Source of the DNA: Rhodoblastus sp963804045
GTDB lineage: Bacteria > Pseudomonadota > Alphaproteobacteria > Rhizobiales > Beijerinckiaceae
DNA length: 64,000 nucleotides
Direction: 5' to 3'
Assembly (NCBI GenBank): GCA_963804045.1
Contig: CAWDOR010000029.1
Span: 1 to 64,000 of the forward strand
The notes below the pieces were generated by a model. That model did not search any database. It had not been told where the DNA came from and saw nothing but the letters and a program-made list of their open reading frames with translations. The translations under genes and the position numbers were made by a program. The first letter of the stretch is position 1; every line of letters begins with the position of its first letter. Positions 51,939-60,768 of this stretch are shown here, one piece after another.

Positions 51939-53327
51939 ATGGCTGAATTTGCAGGCATGCCAAGTCCCACACGCTATTGGTCGGCGCTCGCGATCTGGCT
52001 GGCGCTGACCATGGCTGTGCTCGACGGGGCGATCGCCAATGTGGCGCTGCCCACGATCGCGCGAGAACTTTCCGCCATTCCCGCTTACGCTGTCTGGGTC
52101 GTGAACGCTTATCAGCTCGCGACCGTCGTTTCCCTGCTGCCACTGGCGGCGCTCGGCGAAGAAATCGGCTACCGCCGCATATTTCTGGGCGGGATCATCG
52201 CATTTACGGCCGCTTCGGCGGCTTGCGCTCTTGCTCAAAGCCTGCCGATGCTCATATTCACGCGCGTGATCCAGGGCTTTGGCGCGGCGGGAATCATGAG
52301 CGTCAACGGCGCGCTCTTGCGGTTTACCTATCCCCCGAATTTGCTGGGCCGGGGCGTCGGATTGAACGCGCTGGTCGTTTCGGCCGCCGCGGCCTTCGGG
52401 CCGACCGTCGCTTCGGGCGTGCTGGCGCTGGGGCCATGGGAATGGCTGTTTGCGATCAATGTGCCCATCGGGGTCGCAACCCTCTTCATAGGGCGCAAGA
52501 CACTGCCGTCGAGCCCCAGGGAGGGGAAGTTCGATCTTGTCGGCGCCATCCTGAATGTCTTGACGTTTGGGCTCGGGTTTACCGGCATCGACGCCCTGAC
52601 GCACGGGGGCGATGCCGGGCTCGGCGCCTCGGAACTCGTGCTGGCGACGCTGAGCGGCGTCGCCCTGGTTTTGCGATCCAATTCCCAGCCGAAGCCTTTG
52701 GCGCCGATCGACTTGTTGAAAAACAAGCTGTTCGCGATGTCGGTCGTCACCTCGATCGCCTCGTTCAGCGCCCAAATGCTGGCTTTCGTTTCGCTGCCCT
52801 TCTACCTGCAAGGCATTCTGCACCGGAGCCAGGTCGAGACCGGGCTGTTGATGACGCCCTGGCCCGTGGCGGCGGGCGTTGCGGCCTCGATCGCGGGGCG
52901 CCTGGCGGACAAATTTTCGGCCGCGATCCTCAGTGCGGCCGGGCTCGCGATTCTCGGGTTGGGACTGCTTGCGATGGGCCTTCTGCCGACGGAGACGACG
53001 CCGGTTGCGATAGCGGGATTGATGGCGATCTGCGGGCTGGGTTTCGGCTTCTTCCAGTCTCCGAACAATCGCACCATGCTTTCGGCGGCCCCGCTGTCGC
53101 GAAGCGGGGCGGCGGGGGGGATGCTCGCAACATCGAGGCTGACAGGTCAGACCATCGGCGCGACGATTGCGGCAATCACCTTTCGCCTTGCGGCTCGCGC
53201 CGAATTGGTCGCCCTGGTTGTCGCGGCCTTGTTCGCCTTCGCGGCCGCTGTGGCCAGCCTATCGCGCCTTCGCTACGAGCATGCAGTCGAGGCGCCTGAA
53301 CGCGGGCCGGTTCCGGATGCGCCGTGA
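51939..53327 (+). CDS. MFS transporter, DHA2/EmrB-type
   Basis: A 462-residue transporter with 12-14 helices. Helix 1 has MAVLDGAIANVALPTIAREL, the drug:H+ antiporter signature (D-x-x-I-x-N-VALP); loop 2-3 has LGEEIGYRRIF, and motif C is present in GLNALVVSAAAAFGPTVASG. By family it exports drugs or related compounds. No regulator gene is adjacent and no regulon element precedes it. Confidence 0.8.
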   Translation: MAEFAGMPSPTRYWSALAIWLALTMAVLDGAIANVALPTIARELSAIPAYAVWVVNAYQLATVVSLLPLAALGEEIGYRRIFLGGIIAFTAASAACALAQSLPMLIFTRVIQGFGAAGIMSVNGALLRFTYPPNLLGRGVGLNALVVSAAAAFGPTVASGVLALGPWEWLFAINVPIGVATLFIGRKTLPSSPREGKFDLVGAILNVLTFGLGFTGIDALTHGGDAGLGASELVLATLSGVALVLRSNSQPKPLAPIDLLKNKLFAMSVVTSIASFSAQMLAFVSLPFYLQGILHRSQVETGLLMTPWPVAAGVAASIAGRLADKFSAAILSAAGLAILGLGLLAMGLLPTETTPVAIAGLMAICGLGFGFFQSPNNRTMLSAAPLSRSGAAGGMLATSRLTGQTIGATIAAITFRLAARAELVALVVAALFAFAAAVASLSRLRYEHAVEAPERGPVPDAP

Positions 53328-53345
53328 ACGCGCGGCTCGGCCCGG

Positions 53346-53834
53346 TCACCGCGCTTGGCGCCAGCCTGCGGCTTGGCCCGGTGACCGTTCCGACGCCGCA
53401 GATACCCCATAGTCCAGGACATAGTCGCGCAGGGCGATCGCGTCGCAGCGCGCGTTGTGCGGCGTTTCGCTCAATGTCTCGGAATGGAACAGCGGCAAGT
53501 CCAGCAGCTCAAATCTCAACCTTGGCAGAGCCAAACGCCGACCGGGGCTGGTCACCATCAACAGCGCCAGATGCGCGATGTCTTCCGGCCAATCGGAAAT
53601 CACGACCGGCTCAGCGTCGCCGCGCAAATATTCGGCCAATTTTCTGGTCGCCTCGGGACGGGAAATCGGCGGCTTCTGCAGGACCGGGAGCACGCGTTCG
53701 ATCACCCAGGGCTCGGGCTTCGCGCAAGGCAGCGCTTCGTAAAATGCGGCGGCCTGCCGGTCCTCGGGCGCCAGCGCGATGGAGATCAGATCGCCGCCAA
53801 AGCCATTGAACTCAGCATCAAGAAAATACCGCAT
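53346..53834 (-). CDS. 3'-5' exoribonuclease (Rv2179c-like, DEDD superfamily)
   Basis: A 162-residue protein: MRYFLDAEFNGFGGDLISIAL supplies the metal-binding D-x-E pair, SDWPEDIAHLALL the second Asp region, and HNARCDAIALRDYV the H-x-A-x-x-D-A motif typical of DEDDh RNases of the Rv2179c type. Single-stranded RNA trimming is known for the family. ATG 53834 has AGAGG upstream. The regulon element at 53949 lies 114 bases upstream, divergent from hdeD. Confidence 0.75.
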   Translation of the reverse strand: MRYFLDAEFNGFGGDLISIALAPEDRQAAAFYEALPCAKPEPWVIERVLPVLQKPPISRPEATRKLAEYLRGDAEPVVISDWPEDIAHLALLMVTSPGRRLALPRLRFELLDLPLFHSETLSETPHNARCDAIALRDYVLDYGVSAASERSPGQAAGWRQAR

Positions 53835-53948
53835 GGTCGCCTCTTCGAGATGGCGGCGGCCATTGACGCCGGGGCCACAATTGCGGCGCGGATCAACAAT
53901 CTTGCGCCCGAGCGGCATGTTGAGCGCCAACCCGCGGCAAGGAAAGGA

Positions 53949-53962
53949 ACGGAATCTACTCA
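53949..53962 (-). promoter_or_regulatory. Regulon element upstream of the exoribonuclease
   Basis: Minus strand TGAGTAGATTCCGT followed by TCCTTTCC, with one mismatch at the last base of the core. It ends 114 bases before ATG 53834. Confidence 0.7.
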
Positions 53963-54022
53963 TGCTCCCGCCGGAACGGTGGATTGCGGCGTCCATCGAA
54001 TGGACGATTGACGCGACTGACG

Positions 54023-54036
54023 TGGGTATTTTCCGA
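54023..54036 (+). promoter_or_regulatory. Regulon element upstream of hdeD
   Basis: TGGGTATTTTCCGA followed by GGCTGCCG, with one mismatch (position 3). It ends 228 bases before ATG 54265, the longest spacing. The 430-base gap 53835-54264 contains this element and its divergent partner, 60 bases apart; nothing else was recognised. Confidence 0.6.
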
Positions 54037-54264
54037 GGCTGCCGCATTCCGCGCGCCGCACCTTAACCTGAAGCGCTTCCGCACTCGGAGACGGACAGGG
54101 CTGTCCGGCCTGGCCGCCATTGGGGGGCGACACACTGATCCTTACCGCCGGCGTTCCGGGACCCGATGCAGCCCGTCCAGCGTTGATGGAATTTCGTGGC
54201 CGTCGCCTTTGCCGGCGACGGTTCCGTCGACAGGATTTTTTCGCTCAACGAAGGAGATGAGACC

Positions 54265-54849
54265 ATGTCCATGCAGCAACAAACGCAGAATTCCGGGCCG
54301 GCGGACACGCTTGTCCAGTCGGTTCATGATCGTTGGGGCCTGTTTCTGGCCGAGGGGATCATTTTATGCGTGCTCGGGGCCGGCGCCATCGTCGTTCCGC
54401 CGATCGCCGGACTGGCCACGACGGTCTTCCTGGGTTGGCTGTTCCTGGTCGCGGGACTGGTCGGCCTGTTTTTCACCCTTCGCGCCCGATCGGCGCCGGG
54501 GTTCGTCTGGGCGCTGCTGTCAGCTGCCGCCGCGGTCGTCGCCGGCGCCGTTCTGCTGTGGAATCCGTTTGAAGGTCTCGCGACGCTGACTCTCGTTCTG
54601 ACTGCCTATTTCATCGTCGATGGCGTCGCGATCATTTTTCTCGCCATTGCCCATCGCCGTGAACTCACAGGCAAATGGGAATGGATGCTGGTGAACGGCG
54701 TCATGGATCTGATTCTCGCCGGCATCATCATCTCCGGATCTCCGGGGACGCTCGTCTGGGCGCTCGGACTCCTTGTCGGCATCGACCTGCTGTTCGGCGG
54801 CGCGGCGCTGATCGCCATGGCTTTGGACTGGCGCAAGGCGGGCAGATAG
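54265..54849 (+). CDS. hdeD: HdeD family acid-resistance membrane protein
   Basis: A 194-residue protein with six membrane helices in three similar pairs (GIILCVLGAGAIVVPPIAGL..., ALLSAAAAVVAGAVLLWNPF...), the DUF308/HdeD architecture. HdeD is linked to acid resistance at high cell density in E. coli. ATG 54265 has AAGGAG upstream. Together with YfdX it gives the regulon an acid-stress flavour. Confidence 0.85.
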   Translation: MSMQQQTQNSGPADTLVQSVHDRWGLFLAEGIILCVLGAGAIVVPPIAGLATTVFLGWLFLVAGLVGLFFTLRARSAPGFVWALLSAAAAVVAGAVLLWNPFEGLATLTLVLTAYFIVDGVAIIFLAIAHRRELTGKWEWMLVNGVMDLILAGIIISGSPGTLVWALGLLVGIDLLFGGAALIAMALDWRKAGR

Positions 54850-54898
54850 TCGATCGGATGAACGAGCCAGATCGCCCATCGATCGCCGCCGGGCCCCC

Positions 54899-54912
54899 TG
54901 AGTAGATTCCGA
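54899..54912 (+). promoter_or_regulatory. Regulon element upstream of the response regulator/kinase pair
   Basis: TGAGTAGATTCCGA followed by CGCTGGCG, a perfect core match. It ends 116 bases before ATG 55029 (80 before the alternative GTG 54993). Confidence 0.75.
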
Positions 54913-55028
54913 CGCTGGCGGCGCAGACGTTTGGGGCGCATGGCTTCGCGCTTGTTTCATTCGCAGCTTGAAATCAGAACGGGGGCCACGACGTGCGCAA
55001 AAAGAAGGCGATGAAAGCAGGATTGCCG

Positions 55029-55424
55029 ATGACAGGGCTTCGCATCCTCGTCGTTGATGACGACGCCGTGATCGGTGAATTGCTGGGAGAAATGCTTGAA
55101 GAGATGGGCCATTCCGTTTGCGCCGTCGCCGCCACCGAGCTCGACGCGGTGGCCGGCGCCGCCGAGCACAGGCCCGACCTGATGATGGTCGATGTGCGGT
55201 TGGGCCAGGGAAGCGGCATCGTCGCCATGGATGAAATCCTGCGCTCCGGGTTCGTCCTGCATTTTTTCATGAGCGGCAATGTCGCAAAATTCAGGGCGCT
55301 CAGGCCCGACGACTTCGTGCTCGAAAAGCCGTTCCAGGAAGCCGATCTCGGTTGCGCCATAACCCGGGCGCTGGAGTCGGCCGGCGCCCAACGCATCGCT
55401 CACGCCAGGGGGGCGCGCCTGTGA
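55029..55424 (+). CDS. Single-domain response regulator
   Basis: A 131-residue receiver domain: acidic pair in VVDDDAVIGELLGEMLEEMG, phosphoacceptor Asp in MMVDVRLGQGSG and the Lys in VLEKPFQEADL. It has no output domain, so it acts through protein contact or phosphotransfer, as CheY or Spo0F do. Possible starts are GTG 54993, ATG 55011 and ATG 55029; I took 55029 because the domain begins there and AGGA lies upstream. The hybrid kinase gene follows by eight bases, a likely phosphorelay partner. Confidence 0.85.
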   Translation: MTGLRILVVDDDAVIGELLGEMLEEMGHSVCAVAATELDAVAGAAEHRPDLMMVDVRLGQGSGIVAMDEILRSGFVLHFFMSGNVAKFRALRPDDFVLEKPFQEADLGCAITRALESAGAQRIAHARGARL

Positions 55425-55431
55425 AAATTCT

Positions 55432-57756
55432 TTGACCGCGTCCGATCGGGCGGAAGAGGCTGTCCTGGAAGCGGGCGCTCTGCAGCGTGCGATTTTCAAC
55501 AGCGCCAATTTCTCGAGCATCGCCACCGACGCGAAAGGCGTGATCCAGATCTTCAACGTCGGCGCCGAGCGCATGCTGGGCTATGCGGCCGCCGAAGTGG
55601 TGAACACGATCACCCCGGCCGACATTTCCGATCCCAAAGAGGTCATCGCCCGGGCCAAGACGCTGAGCTCGGAGCTCGGAACCATGATCACTCCGGGGTT
55701 CGAAGCCCTGGTTTTCAAGGCGTCCCGCGGCATCGAGGATATCTACGAACTGACCTATATCCGCAAGGATGGGAGTCGCTTCCCGGCGGTCGTGTCCGTC
55801 ACGGCGTTACGTGACATGCAGAACGTCATCATCGGCTATCTGTTGATCGGCACCGACAATACCGCGCGCAAGCGGGTGGAAGCCGAACAGGCAAAGCTCG
55901 ACCAGCGCCTTCGCGACCAGCAATTCTATACGCGCTCGCTGATTGAATCGAGCATCGACCCGCTGATCACCACGGACCCCGCCGGGTTCATCACCGACGT
56001 CAACAAGCAAATGGAGGCGCTGACGGGATGGACGCGCGACGAATTGATCGGCTCGCCGTTCAAGACCCATTTCACCGATCCCGAGCGGGCCGATGCGGGA
56101 ATCAAACTCGTGCTGACCGACAAGAAAGTCACCGACTTCGAGTTGACGGCCATCGACCGCAGCGGCAAGAAAACCGTCGTGTCCTATAACGCGACCACGA
56201 TTTACGACCGGCAGCGCAAATTGCAGGGCGTTTTCGCAGCCGCGCGTGACATCACCGAAAGCAAGCTTGTCGAAGCGGAACTTCATCAAGCGAGAGCCGC
56301 TGCCGAAAGCGCCAGCGAGACCAAGTCGGATTTTCTGGCCAGCATGAGCCACGAAATCCGCACGCCGGTGAATTCGATCATCGGCGTCGCCGCACTGCTT
56401 GCGAAAACAACGCTCACATCAGAGCAAAGAAAATATGTGGAAATATTCAGTCGCGCCGGCGAAAACCTGCTCCTGCTCATCAACGACATTCTTGATCTGT
56501 CGAAAGTGGAAGCGTCGCAGCTGGATCTGGAGCGCACCGAATTCTCGCCGACCGAGCTGGTGGACAAAACCCTGGAAATGCTGGCGGTGCGCGCCGAACA
56601 AAAGGGCCTGGCCCTGGTCTGCGAGATCGCGCCGGGAACGCCAAAAAATATTGTCGGCGACCCCACCAGGGTGCAGCAGGTGCTCCTCAATCTGCTCGGC
56701 AACGCCATCAAGTTTACGGAAACCGGCGAAGTGTCGCTGCGCGTTTCGCCTGACGGGGTGTCGCCAACACTGCGCTTCACGATTGCGGACACCGGAATCG
56801 GAATTCCGGCGGAAAAGCTGGCGCATGTGTTCGAGCGCTTCACGCAGGCGGACTCATCCACCACGCGCCGATATGGGGGCACCGGACTGGGCCTGACGAT
56901 TTCACGGCAGCTGGTGGAGTTGATGGGCGGACGCATCTGGGTCGAAAGCGAGCTTGGCAAGGGCAGCGTGTTTTCGTTCGCCGCGCCGTTTGAAATCCTG
57001 ACGGGCGCCAAGCGGGAAACGGCCCCGCGCATCGGCGACAAGCCCGCGCCGCCGATACTGGCGCTGAACATCCTTCTCGTGGAGGATTATCCCGACAACC
57101 GCACGATCACGCTCGCCTATTTGCAGGATACGCCCTATCGGATCGAGATCGCGGAAAATGGGGCGATTGCGTTTGAAAAGTTCGTCCTGGGGCATTTCGA
57201 TCTCGTCCTCATGGACCGGCAGATGCCGGTCATGGACGGGCTGACCGCGACGCGGGCGATCCGGACATGGGAAAAGGCCAACCACCGTCCGCCCACGCCG
57301 ATCATCGCATTGACGGCCGCCGCCCTGAAAGGCGATCGCGAAAAATGCGAGGAAGCAGGCTGCACCGCTTATCTTACCAAGCCCATCAAGCAAGAGGTGC
57401 TGCTCCAGGCCATCAGGGACTACTCCCGGGCGCCGGGGCCGCCAGCGCTTGCGGTTGTCCGGGGACAGGACAGGGACAGCGGCGGGAGACGCGTAGAACG
57501 CAACGCCGAGTTCCTGCGAAACCGCAAGCGCGATGTCGCCACAATGCGCGGCGCCCTGGATCGCCAGGACTTCGCGACGGTAGCGCTGCTGTCGCACGGC
57601 ATGCGCGGCGCCGGAGGAATGTTCGGATTTCCTGTCATCACCGAAATCGGAGCCGCCCTGGAAACTGCGGCGGACGACCTGGACGATGCGGTTTCCCATA
57701 AATGGGTCAATGAATTGTCCAGCTATCTGGATGGCGTCGAAGCGACGGCCATTTAG
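55432..57756 (+). CDS. Hybrid sensor histidine kinase (PAS-PAS-HisKA-HATPase-REC-Hpt)
   Basis: A 774-residue soluble kinase. Two PAS domains (about residues 18-140 and 165-280) are followed by HisKA with MSHEIRTP near residue 306, HATPase N/G boxes (LLGNAIKFTETG, ADTGIGIP, GGTGLGLTIS), a receiver domain (ILLVEDYPDN, VLMDRQMPVMDG near residue 592) and an Hpt-like end with LLSHGMRGAGGMFGF near residue 720. No membrane segment, so the signal is cytoplasmic, redox or oxygen being typical of PAS sensors. The start is a TTG at 55432 with a poor ribosome binding site. It is downstream of the regulon element at 54899. Confidence 0.88.
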   Translation: MTASDRAEEAVLEAGALQRAIFNSANFSSIATDAKGVIQIFNVGAERMLGYAAAEVVNTITPADISDPKEVIARAKTLSSELGTMITPGFEALVFKASRGIEDIYELTYIRKDGSRFPAVVSVTALRDMQNVIIGYLLIGTDNTARKRVEAEQAKLDQRLRDQQFYTRSLIESSIDPLITTDPAGFITDVNKQMEALTGWTRDELIGSPFKTHFTDPERADAGIKLVLTDKKVTDFELTAIDRSGKKTVVSYNATTIYDRQRKLQGVFAAARDITESKLVEAELHQARAAAESASETKSDFLASMSHEIRTPVNSIIGVAALLAKTTLTSEQRKYVEIFSRAGENLLLLINDILDLSKVEASQLDLERTEFSPTELVDKTLEMLAVRAEQKGLALVCEIAPGTPKNIVGDPTRVQQVLLNLLGNAIKFTETGEVSLRVSPDGVSPTLRFTIADTGIGIPAEKLAHVFERFTQADSSTTRRYGGTGLGLTISRQLVELMGGRIWVESELGKGSVFSFAAPFEILTGAKRETAPRIGDKPAPPILALNILLVEDYPDNRTITLAYLQDTPYRIEIAENGAIAFEKFVLGHFDLVLMDRQMPVMDGLTATRAIRTWEKANHRPPTPIIALTAAALKGDREKCEEAGCTAYLTKPIKQEVLLQAIRDYSRAPGPPALAVVRGQDRDSGGRRVERNAEFLRNRKRDVATMRGALDRQDFATVALLSHGMRGAGGMFGFPVITEIGAALETAADDLDDAVSHKWVNELSSYLDGVEATAI

Positions 57757-57786
57757 AGGGCCGCTCGGACTTGCCTTGTTCCCCCG

Positions 57787-57831
57787 TTCGATCCCGCCGG
57801 CGTCGAGGTCGGGCAGGTGACGATCCGCTGA
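57787..57831 (+). pseudogene. Relic of a second hydrogenase large-subunit C-terminus
   Basis: These 45 bases code FDPAGVEVGQVTIR plus a stop, exactly the processed C-terminal peptide of the large subunit at 43383-43427. Only three bases differ (GCT/GCC, GTT/GTC and the stop TAA/TGA), all silent. No larger hydrogenase homology was seen upstream, where the kinase gene ends at 57756. The relic ends 10 bases before the regulon element at 57842, so it may be the end of a lost hydrogenase operon. Confidence 0.8.
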
Positions 57832-57841
57832 CGCGGCGTCG

Positions 57842-57855
57842 TGAGTAGATTCCGA
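57842..57855 (+). promoter_or_regulatory. Regulon element upstream of the DUF3775 gene
   Basis: TGAGTAGATTCCGA followed by TCCTTCCG, a perfect core match, 177 bases before ATG 58033. The gap 57757-58032 holds the hydrogenase relic and this element. Confidence 0.75.
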
Positions 57856-58032
57856 TCCTTCCGCGAGGTGGATCGCCGTGGCTATTCTGGAGAGTGTCTT
57901 GAGCTACGATTGTCGCGCCTGTTGCGCCCAGCTTCGCTGCTCCGACCGTGGCGGTCGTCGTTTCCTCCCCCGCGGCCGCCACTTTTTTTGCCCCGTCGTT
58001 CGAACGACGGCGAACATTGGAAGTCGGATCGA

Positions 58033-58467
58033 ATGCTGCGCGAAAACGAACCGGAAATGCGGGGAATCAACACAGACAAGGTCTGTTTCGTGATCGCCAA
58101 GTCCCGCGAGCTCCTGTCCGAAGACATTGGCGCGCAGCGCGACGGCTCCAATCCCTCGGATGATCAGTTTGTCGCTGTCCTGACTGACTCCGGCGATCGC
58201 CCGGCGCGTCTGGAGCTGGTTGAATTCATCGACGCGCTTGACGTTGATGAAAGCGACGCGCTTGTCGCGCTCGCCTGGATCGGACGCGGCGACTTTGAAC
58301 CTGCGGACTGGCGCGCGGCGGTCAAAAGCGCGGGAGAGCGGCGTGAGGGCAATCCCGCCAGATACCTGAAGGAGATTCCCTTGCTTCCGGACTATCTGGC
58401 GGACGCTCTGTCCGCCTTCGATCAATCCTGTCGCGGTTTTGAGGAACGGGAAGAACCGGGAATCTGA
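58033..58467 (+). CDS. DUF3775 protein
   Basis: A 144-residue protein: an N-terminal helical part (NTDKVCFVIAKSRELLSED), then the DUF3775 core ELVEFIDALDVDESDALVAL, AWIGRGDF and YLKEIPLLPDYLADAL. Known mostly from alphaproteobacteria; function unknown. ATG 58033 is taken as start; ATG 58057 is possible. Its last 46 bases overlap the cbpM gene on the other strand. Confidence 0.7.
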   Translation: MLRENEPEMRGINTDKVCFVIAKSRELLSEDIGAQRDGSNPSDDQFVAVLTDSGDRPARLELVEFIDALDVDESDALVALAWIGRGDFEPADWRAAVKSAGERREGNPARYLKEIPLLPDYLADALSAFDQSCRGFEEREEPGI

Positions 58468-58760
58468 ACGTTGGAGAACGGCCCCGATGGCTCGTGGACC
58501 AATTCCAGCACCTCGGCCATCGCCCTGCGCATGCCGTGCAACTGATCCAGCAGGTGCAGGACCACCCCGACGCCCTCGGCGTTGACGCCAAGATCGTCGA
58601 TCAGATCGCGGATCAATTTCGCCCGCGCCAGGTCCGCTTCGGAAAACGCGAGATCGTCGCCCATCCCGCCTGGAATCAGCCACTCCTCCTGGATCCAGAT
58701 GTCGAGAGTCGCATGATCGAGACTGGCGCGCGTGAGAAAGTCCCGCTTGGTGATGATCAT
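58422..58760 (-). CDS. cbpM: CbpM-like chaperone modulator
   Basis: A 112-residue MerR-like helical protein (IITKRDFLTRASLDHATLDI, then LARAKLIRDLIDDLGVNAEG and LHLLDQLHGMRRAMAEVLEL). CbpM binds the J-domain of CbpA and inhibits it. It follows cbpA with an ATGA overlap, as in E. coli, and its 3' end converges on the DUF3775 gene. Confidence 0.8.
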   Translation of the reverse strand: MIITKRDFLTRASLDHATLDIWIQEEWLIPGGMGDDLAFSEADLARAKLIRDLIDDLGVNAEGVGVVLHLLDQLHGMRRAMAEVLELVHEPSGPFSNVQIPGSSRSSKPRQD

Positions 58761-59650
58761 GACTGCATCCCCCGGCGCGGATCATAATTCGCGGGCGCCC
58801 AGGTCGCGAGAAACGCTTCCAGTTCGGGGTTCGGTCCCGTTGGCGCCATGATCTTAAGCTTGACCAGCAGGTCGCCGCGGCCGTCAGGGCGGGGAACGCC
58901 TTTTCCTTTCAGCCGGAGAACCGAACCGGTGTTGGAGCCTTTCGGCGCTGTAAGGATGACAGGTCCGGTCGGCGTCGGCGTCTTGATTTCGGCGCCGAGC
59001 ACGGCTTCGGCGAAAGTGACCGGCAAATCGATATGAATATTATCGCCATGTCGGGAAAAGAACGGATGCGGATTGATCGAAACTTCCACTAGGACGTCGC
59101 CGGCTTCGCCTTCGCCAGGAGCGGCGGCGCCCTTGCCACGCAGCCGGAGGATCTGTCCATCGCGAATTCCCGGCGGAATGGTCACGTCGAGTGATCCGCC
59201 TTCCGGCAGGTTGATCCGCCTGGTTGCGCCATTGATCGCGTCGAGAAAGTCGACGGCAAGGCTGTAGCGCAAATCGGATCCGCGCGCCTGCCGGGCCTGC
59301 CGCCGGAAAATTTCCGCGAGGATGTCGTCCGTGTCGATGAAGTCCGCGTAGCCGGACTGGCTTTCATAAGGATTGCCTCCGGGGGCCTGGGCGGCGTAAT
59401 CCCGGTAGAATTTTTCGCGCGGCGCCTCCGCCCCGGAGGCGTCGATCTCGCCGCTGTCGAACCGTCGCCTTTTCTCGGGATCCGAGAGAAGGTCGTAGGC
59501 GCTGGCGACCTCCTTGAACCGGCTTTCCGAATGCTTGTCGCCGGGATTGAGGTCCGGGTGCAGCTTCTTGGCCAGCCGGTGGTAGGCCTTGCGAATCTCT
59601 TCCGGCGCCGCGCCGCGCGCAACCCCGAGGATTTCGTATGGGTCCTTCAT
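58757..59650 (-). CDS. cbpA: CbpA-type DnaJ co-chaperone
   Basis: A 297-residue class B J-protein: J-domain with YEILGVARGAAPEEIRKAYH and the HPD triad at residues 31-33, then two C-terminal substrate-binding domains (INLPEGGSLDVTIPPGIRDG, DNIHIDLPVTFAEAVLGAEI). There is no zinc-finger domain, as expected for CbpA. It would stimulate DnaK ATPase in stress or stationary phase. No regulon element is upstream on its strand; the one at 59751 points the other way. Confidence 0.9.
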   Translation of the reverse strand: MKDPYEILGVARGAAPEEIRKAYHRLAKKLHPDLNPGDKHSESRFKEVASAYDLLSDPEKRRRFDSGEIDASGAEAPREKFYRDYAAQAPGGNPYESQSGYADFIDTDDILAEIFRRQARQARGSDLRYSLAVDFLDAINGATRRINLPEGGSLDVTIPPGIRDGQILRLRGKGAAAPGEGEAGDVLVEVSINPHPFFSRHGDNIHIDLPVTFAEAVLGAEIKTPTPTGPVILTAPKGSNTGSVLRLKGKGVPRPDGRGDLLVKLKIMAPTGPNPELEAFLATWAPANYDPRRGMQS

Positions 59651-59750
59651 TGGCCCTCCGCTGCGAACGGCGCCGGAACAGGCTGCCGGGCAAAGCTCTG
59701 CCCGTCCAGGATGGCGCCGAAACGCATCGAACGGGAAGCGGTTTTTTTGC

Positions 59751-59764
59751 TGAGTAGTTTCCGA
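59751..59764 (+). promoter_or_regulatory. Regulon element upstream of the PRC-barrel gene
   Basis: TGAGTAGTTTCCGA followed by GCCTATCG, a perfect core match, 77 bases before ATG 59842. Confidence 0.75.
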
Positions 59765-59841
59765 GCCTATCGCCGGGTGCGCCGGGCTGCCTATCGTGGC
59801 GGAAGATGAAACGCCGCGAAAGAATAGGTGGGGATGACGTC

Positions 59842-60597
59842 ATGCTAAAGCTCGCATCGGCCCTGATGGGCTATGTCATAGAGGCAAGCGACGGCGAGAT
59901 CGGAGCCGTGGCCGATGTCTTGTTTGACGACAGGACCTGGCTGGCGCGTTGGCTGGTCGTCGACACCGGCAAATGGCTGACGACCCGCAAGGTTCTGCTC
60001 CACCCCTCGACCATCGGCAAGGTGGACCACGAGCGCCGCGCGTTGTCCATCGCGCTGACTAGGGCGCAGGTTCAGGGCAGCCCGGAACTTTCCGAGCACG
60101 AGCCGGTGTCGATGCAGATGGAGCGTCACCTCTACGACTATTACGGATGGGAGCCGAATTCGCTCGAAAGCGGTTTCGGCGTCAATCCGATCGCCTCGCG
60201 TTATTCAGCGCCGCCGCTGTTCGTGTTCGCGCCGCAGGCGGAAACCACGAACCCCGAGACCGACTGCGATCCCCACTTGCGCAGCATCGATGCGATCAAA
60301 GGCTATCACATCCTCGCCATCGACGGCGCGATCGGCAAGGTCGAGGACATGCTGGTCGATGACGCCGGCTGGGGCATCCCTTATCTGGTCGCCGAGACGG
60401 GACACTGGTGGTCAGGCAAGCATGTCCTGATCTCGCGCCACGCAGTGAAGGACATCTCCTGGGCGGATCGGCAATTGAGCGCCGGCGTCAGCCGCGCTCA
60501 GGTCAAGGCCAGTCCCCCCTGGAGCCCTCTTGGGGACGTCGACCCGGCCTATGAAAAGGATCTTCACGACCACTACGATTGGCCCGGCCATAGATGA
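59842..60597 (+). CDS. Two-domain PRC-barrel protein
   Basis: A 251-residue protein with two PRC-barrel units: residues about 5-70 (GYVIEASDGEIGAVADVLFD) and about 155-225 (GYHILAIDGAIGKVEDMLVD), joined by a region with ELSEHEPVSMQMERHLYDYY. PRC-barrels bind protein partners, RNA or metals, for example in RimM and photosynthetic reaction-centre H. ATG 59842 is chosen because the broken paralogue at 3635 begins at the same codon; ATG 59806 also exists. It is the intact twin of the pseudogene at 3635-4366. Confidence 0.78.
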   Translation: MLKLASALMGYVIEASDGEIGAVADVLFDDRTWLARWLVVDTGKWLTTRKVLLHPSTIGKVDHERRALSIALTRAQVQGSPELSEHEPVSMQMERHLYDYYGWEPNSLESGFGVNPIASRYSAPPLFVFAPQAETTNPETDCDPHLRSIDAIKGYHILAIDGAIGKVEDMLVDDAGWGIPYLVAETGHWWSGKHVLISRHAVKDISWADRQLSAGVSRAQVKASPPWSPLGDVDPAYEKDLHDHYDWPGHR

Positions 60598-60768
60598 CGG
60601 ACCAGGCGCCTGTCTGAGGCGTCCCGGAACCTGTCCCGCCTGATTCCAGAATGGGCGTCGACATGTCGACCCCGGCGAAGCGCCGCTTCGCTTGGCAAAG
60701 ACCGGCCGAAATTGCGTGCATGAGCACAGGCCGGAATCGCGTTTCAAAACCACATGGAGAACCTGAAC

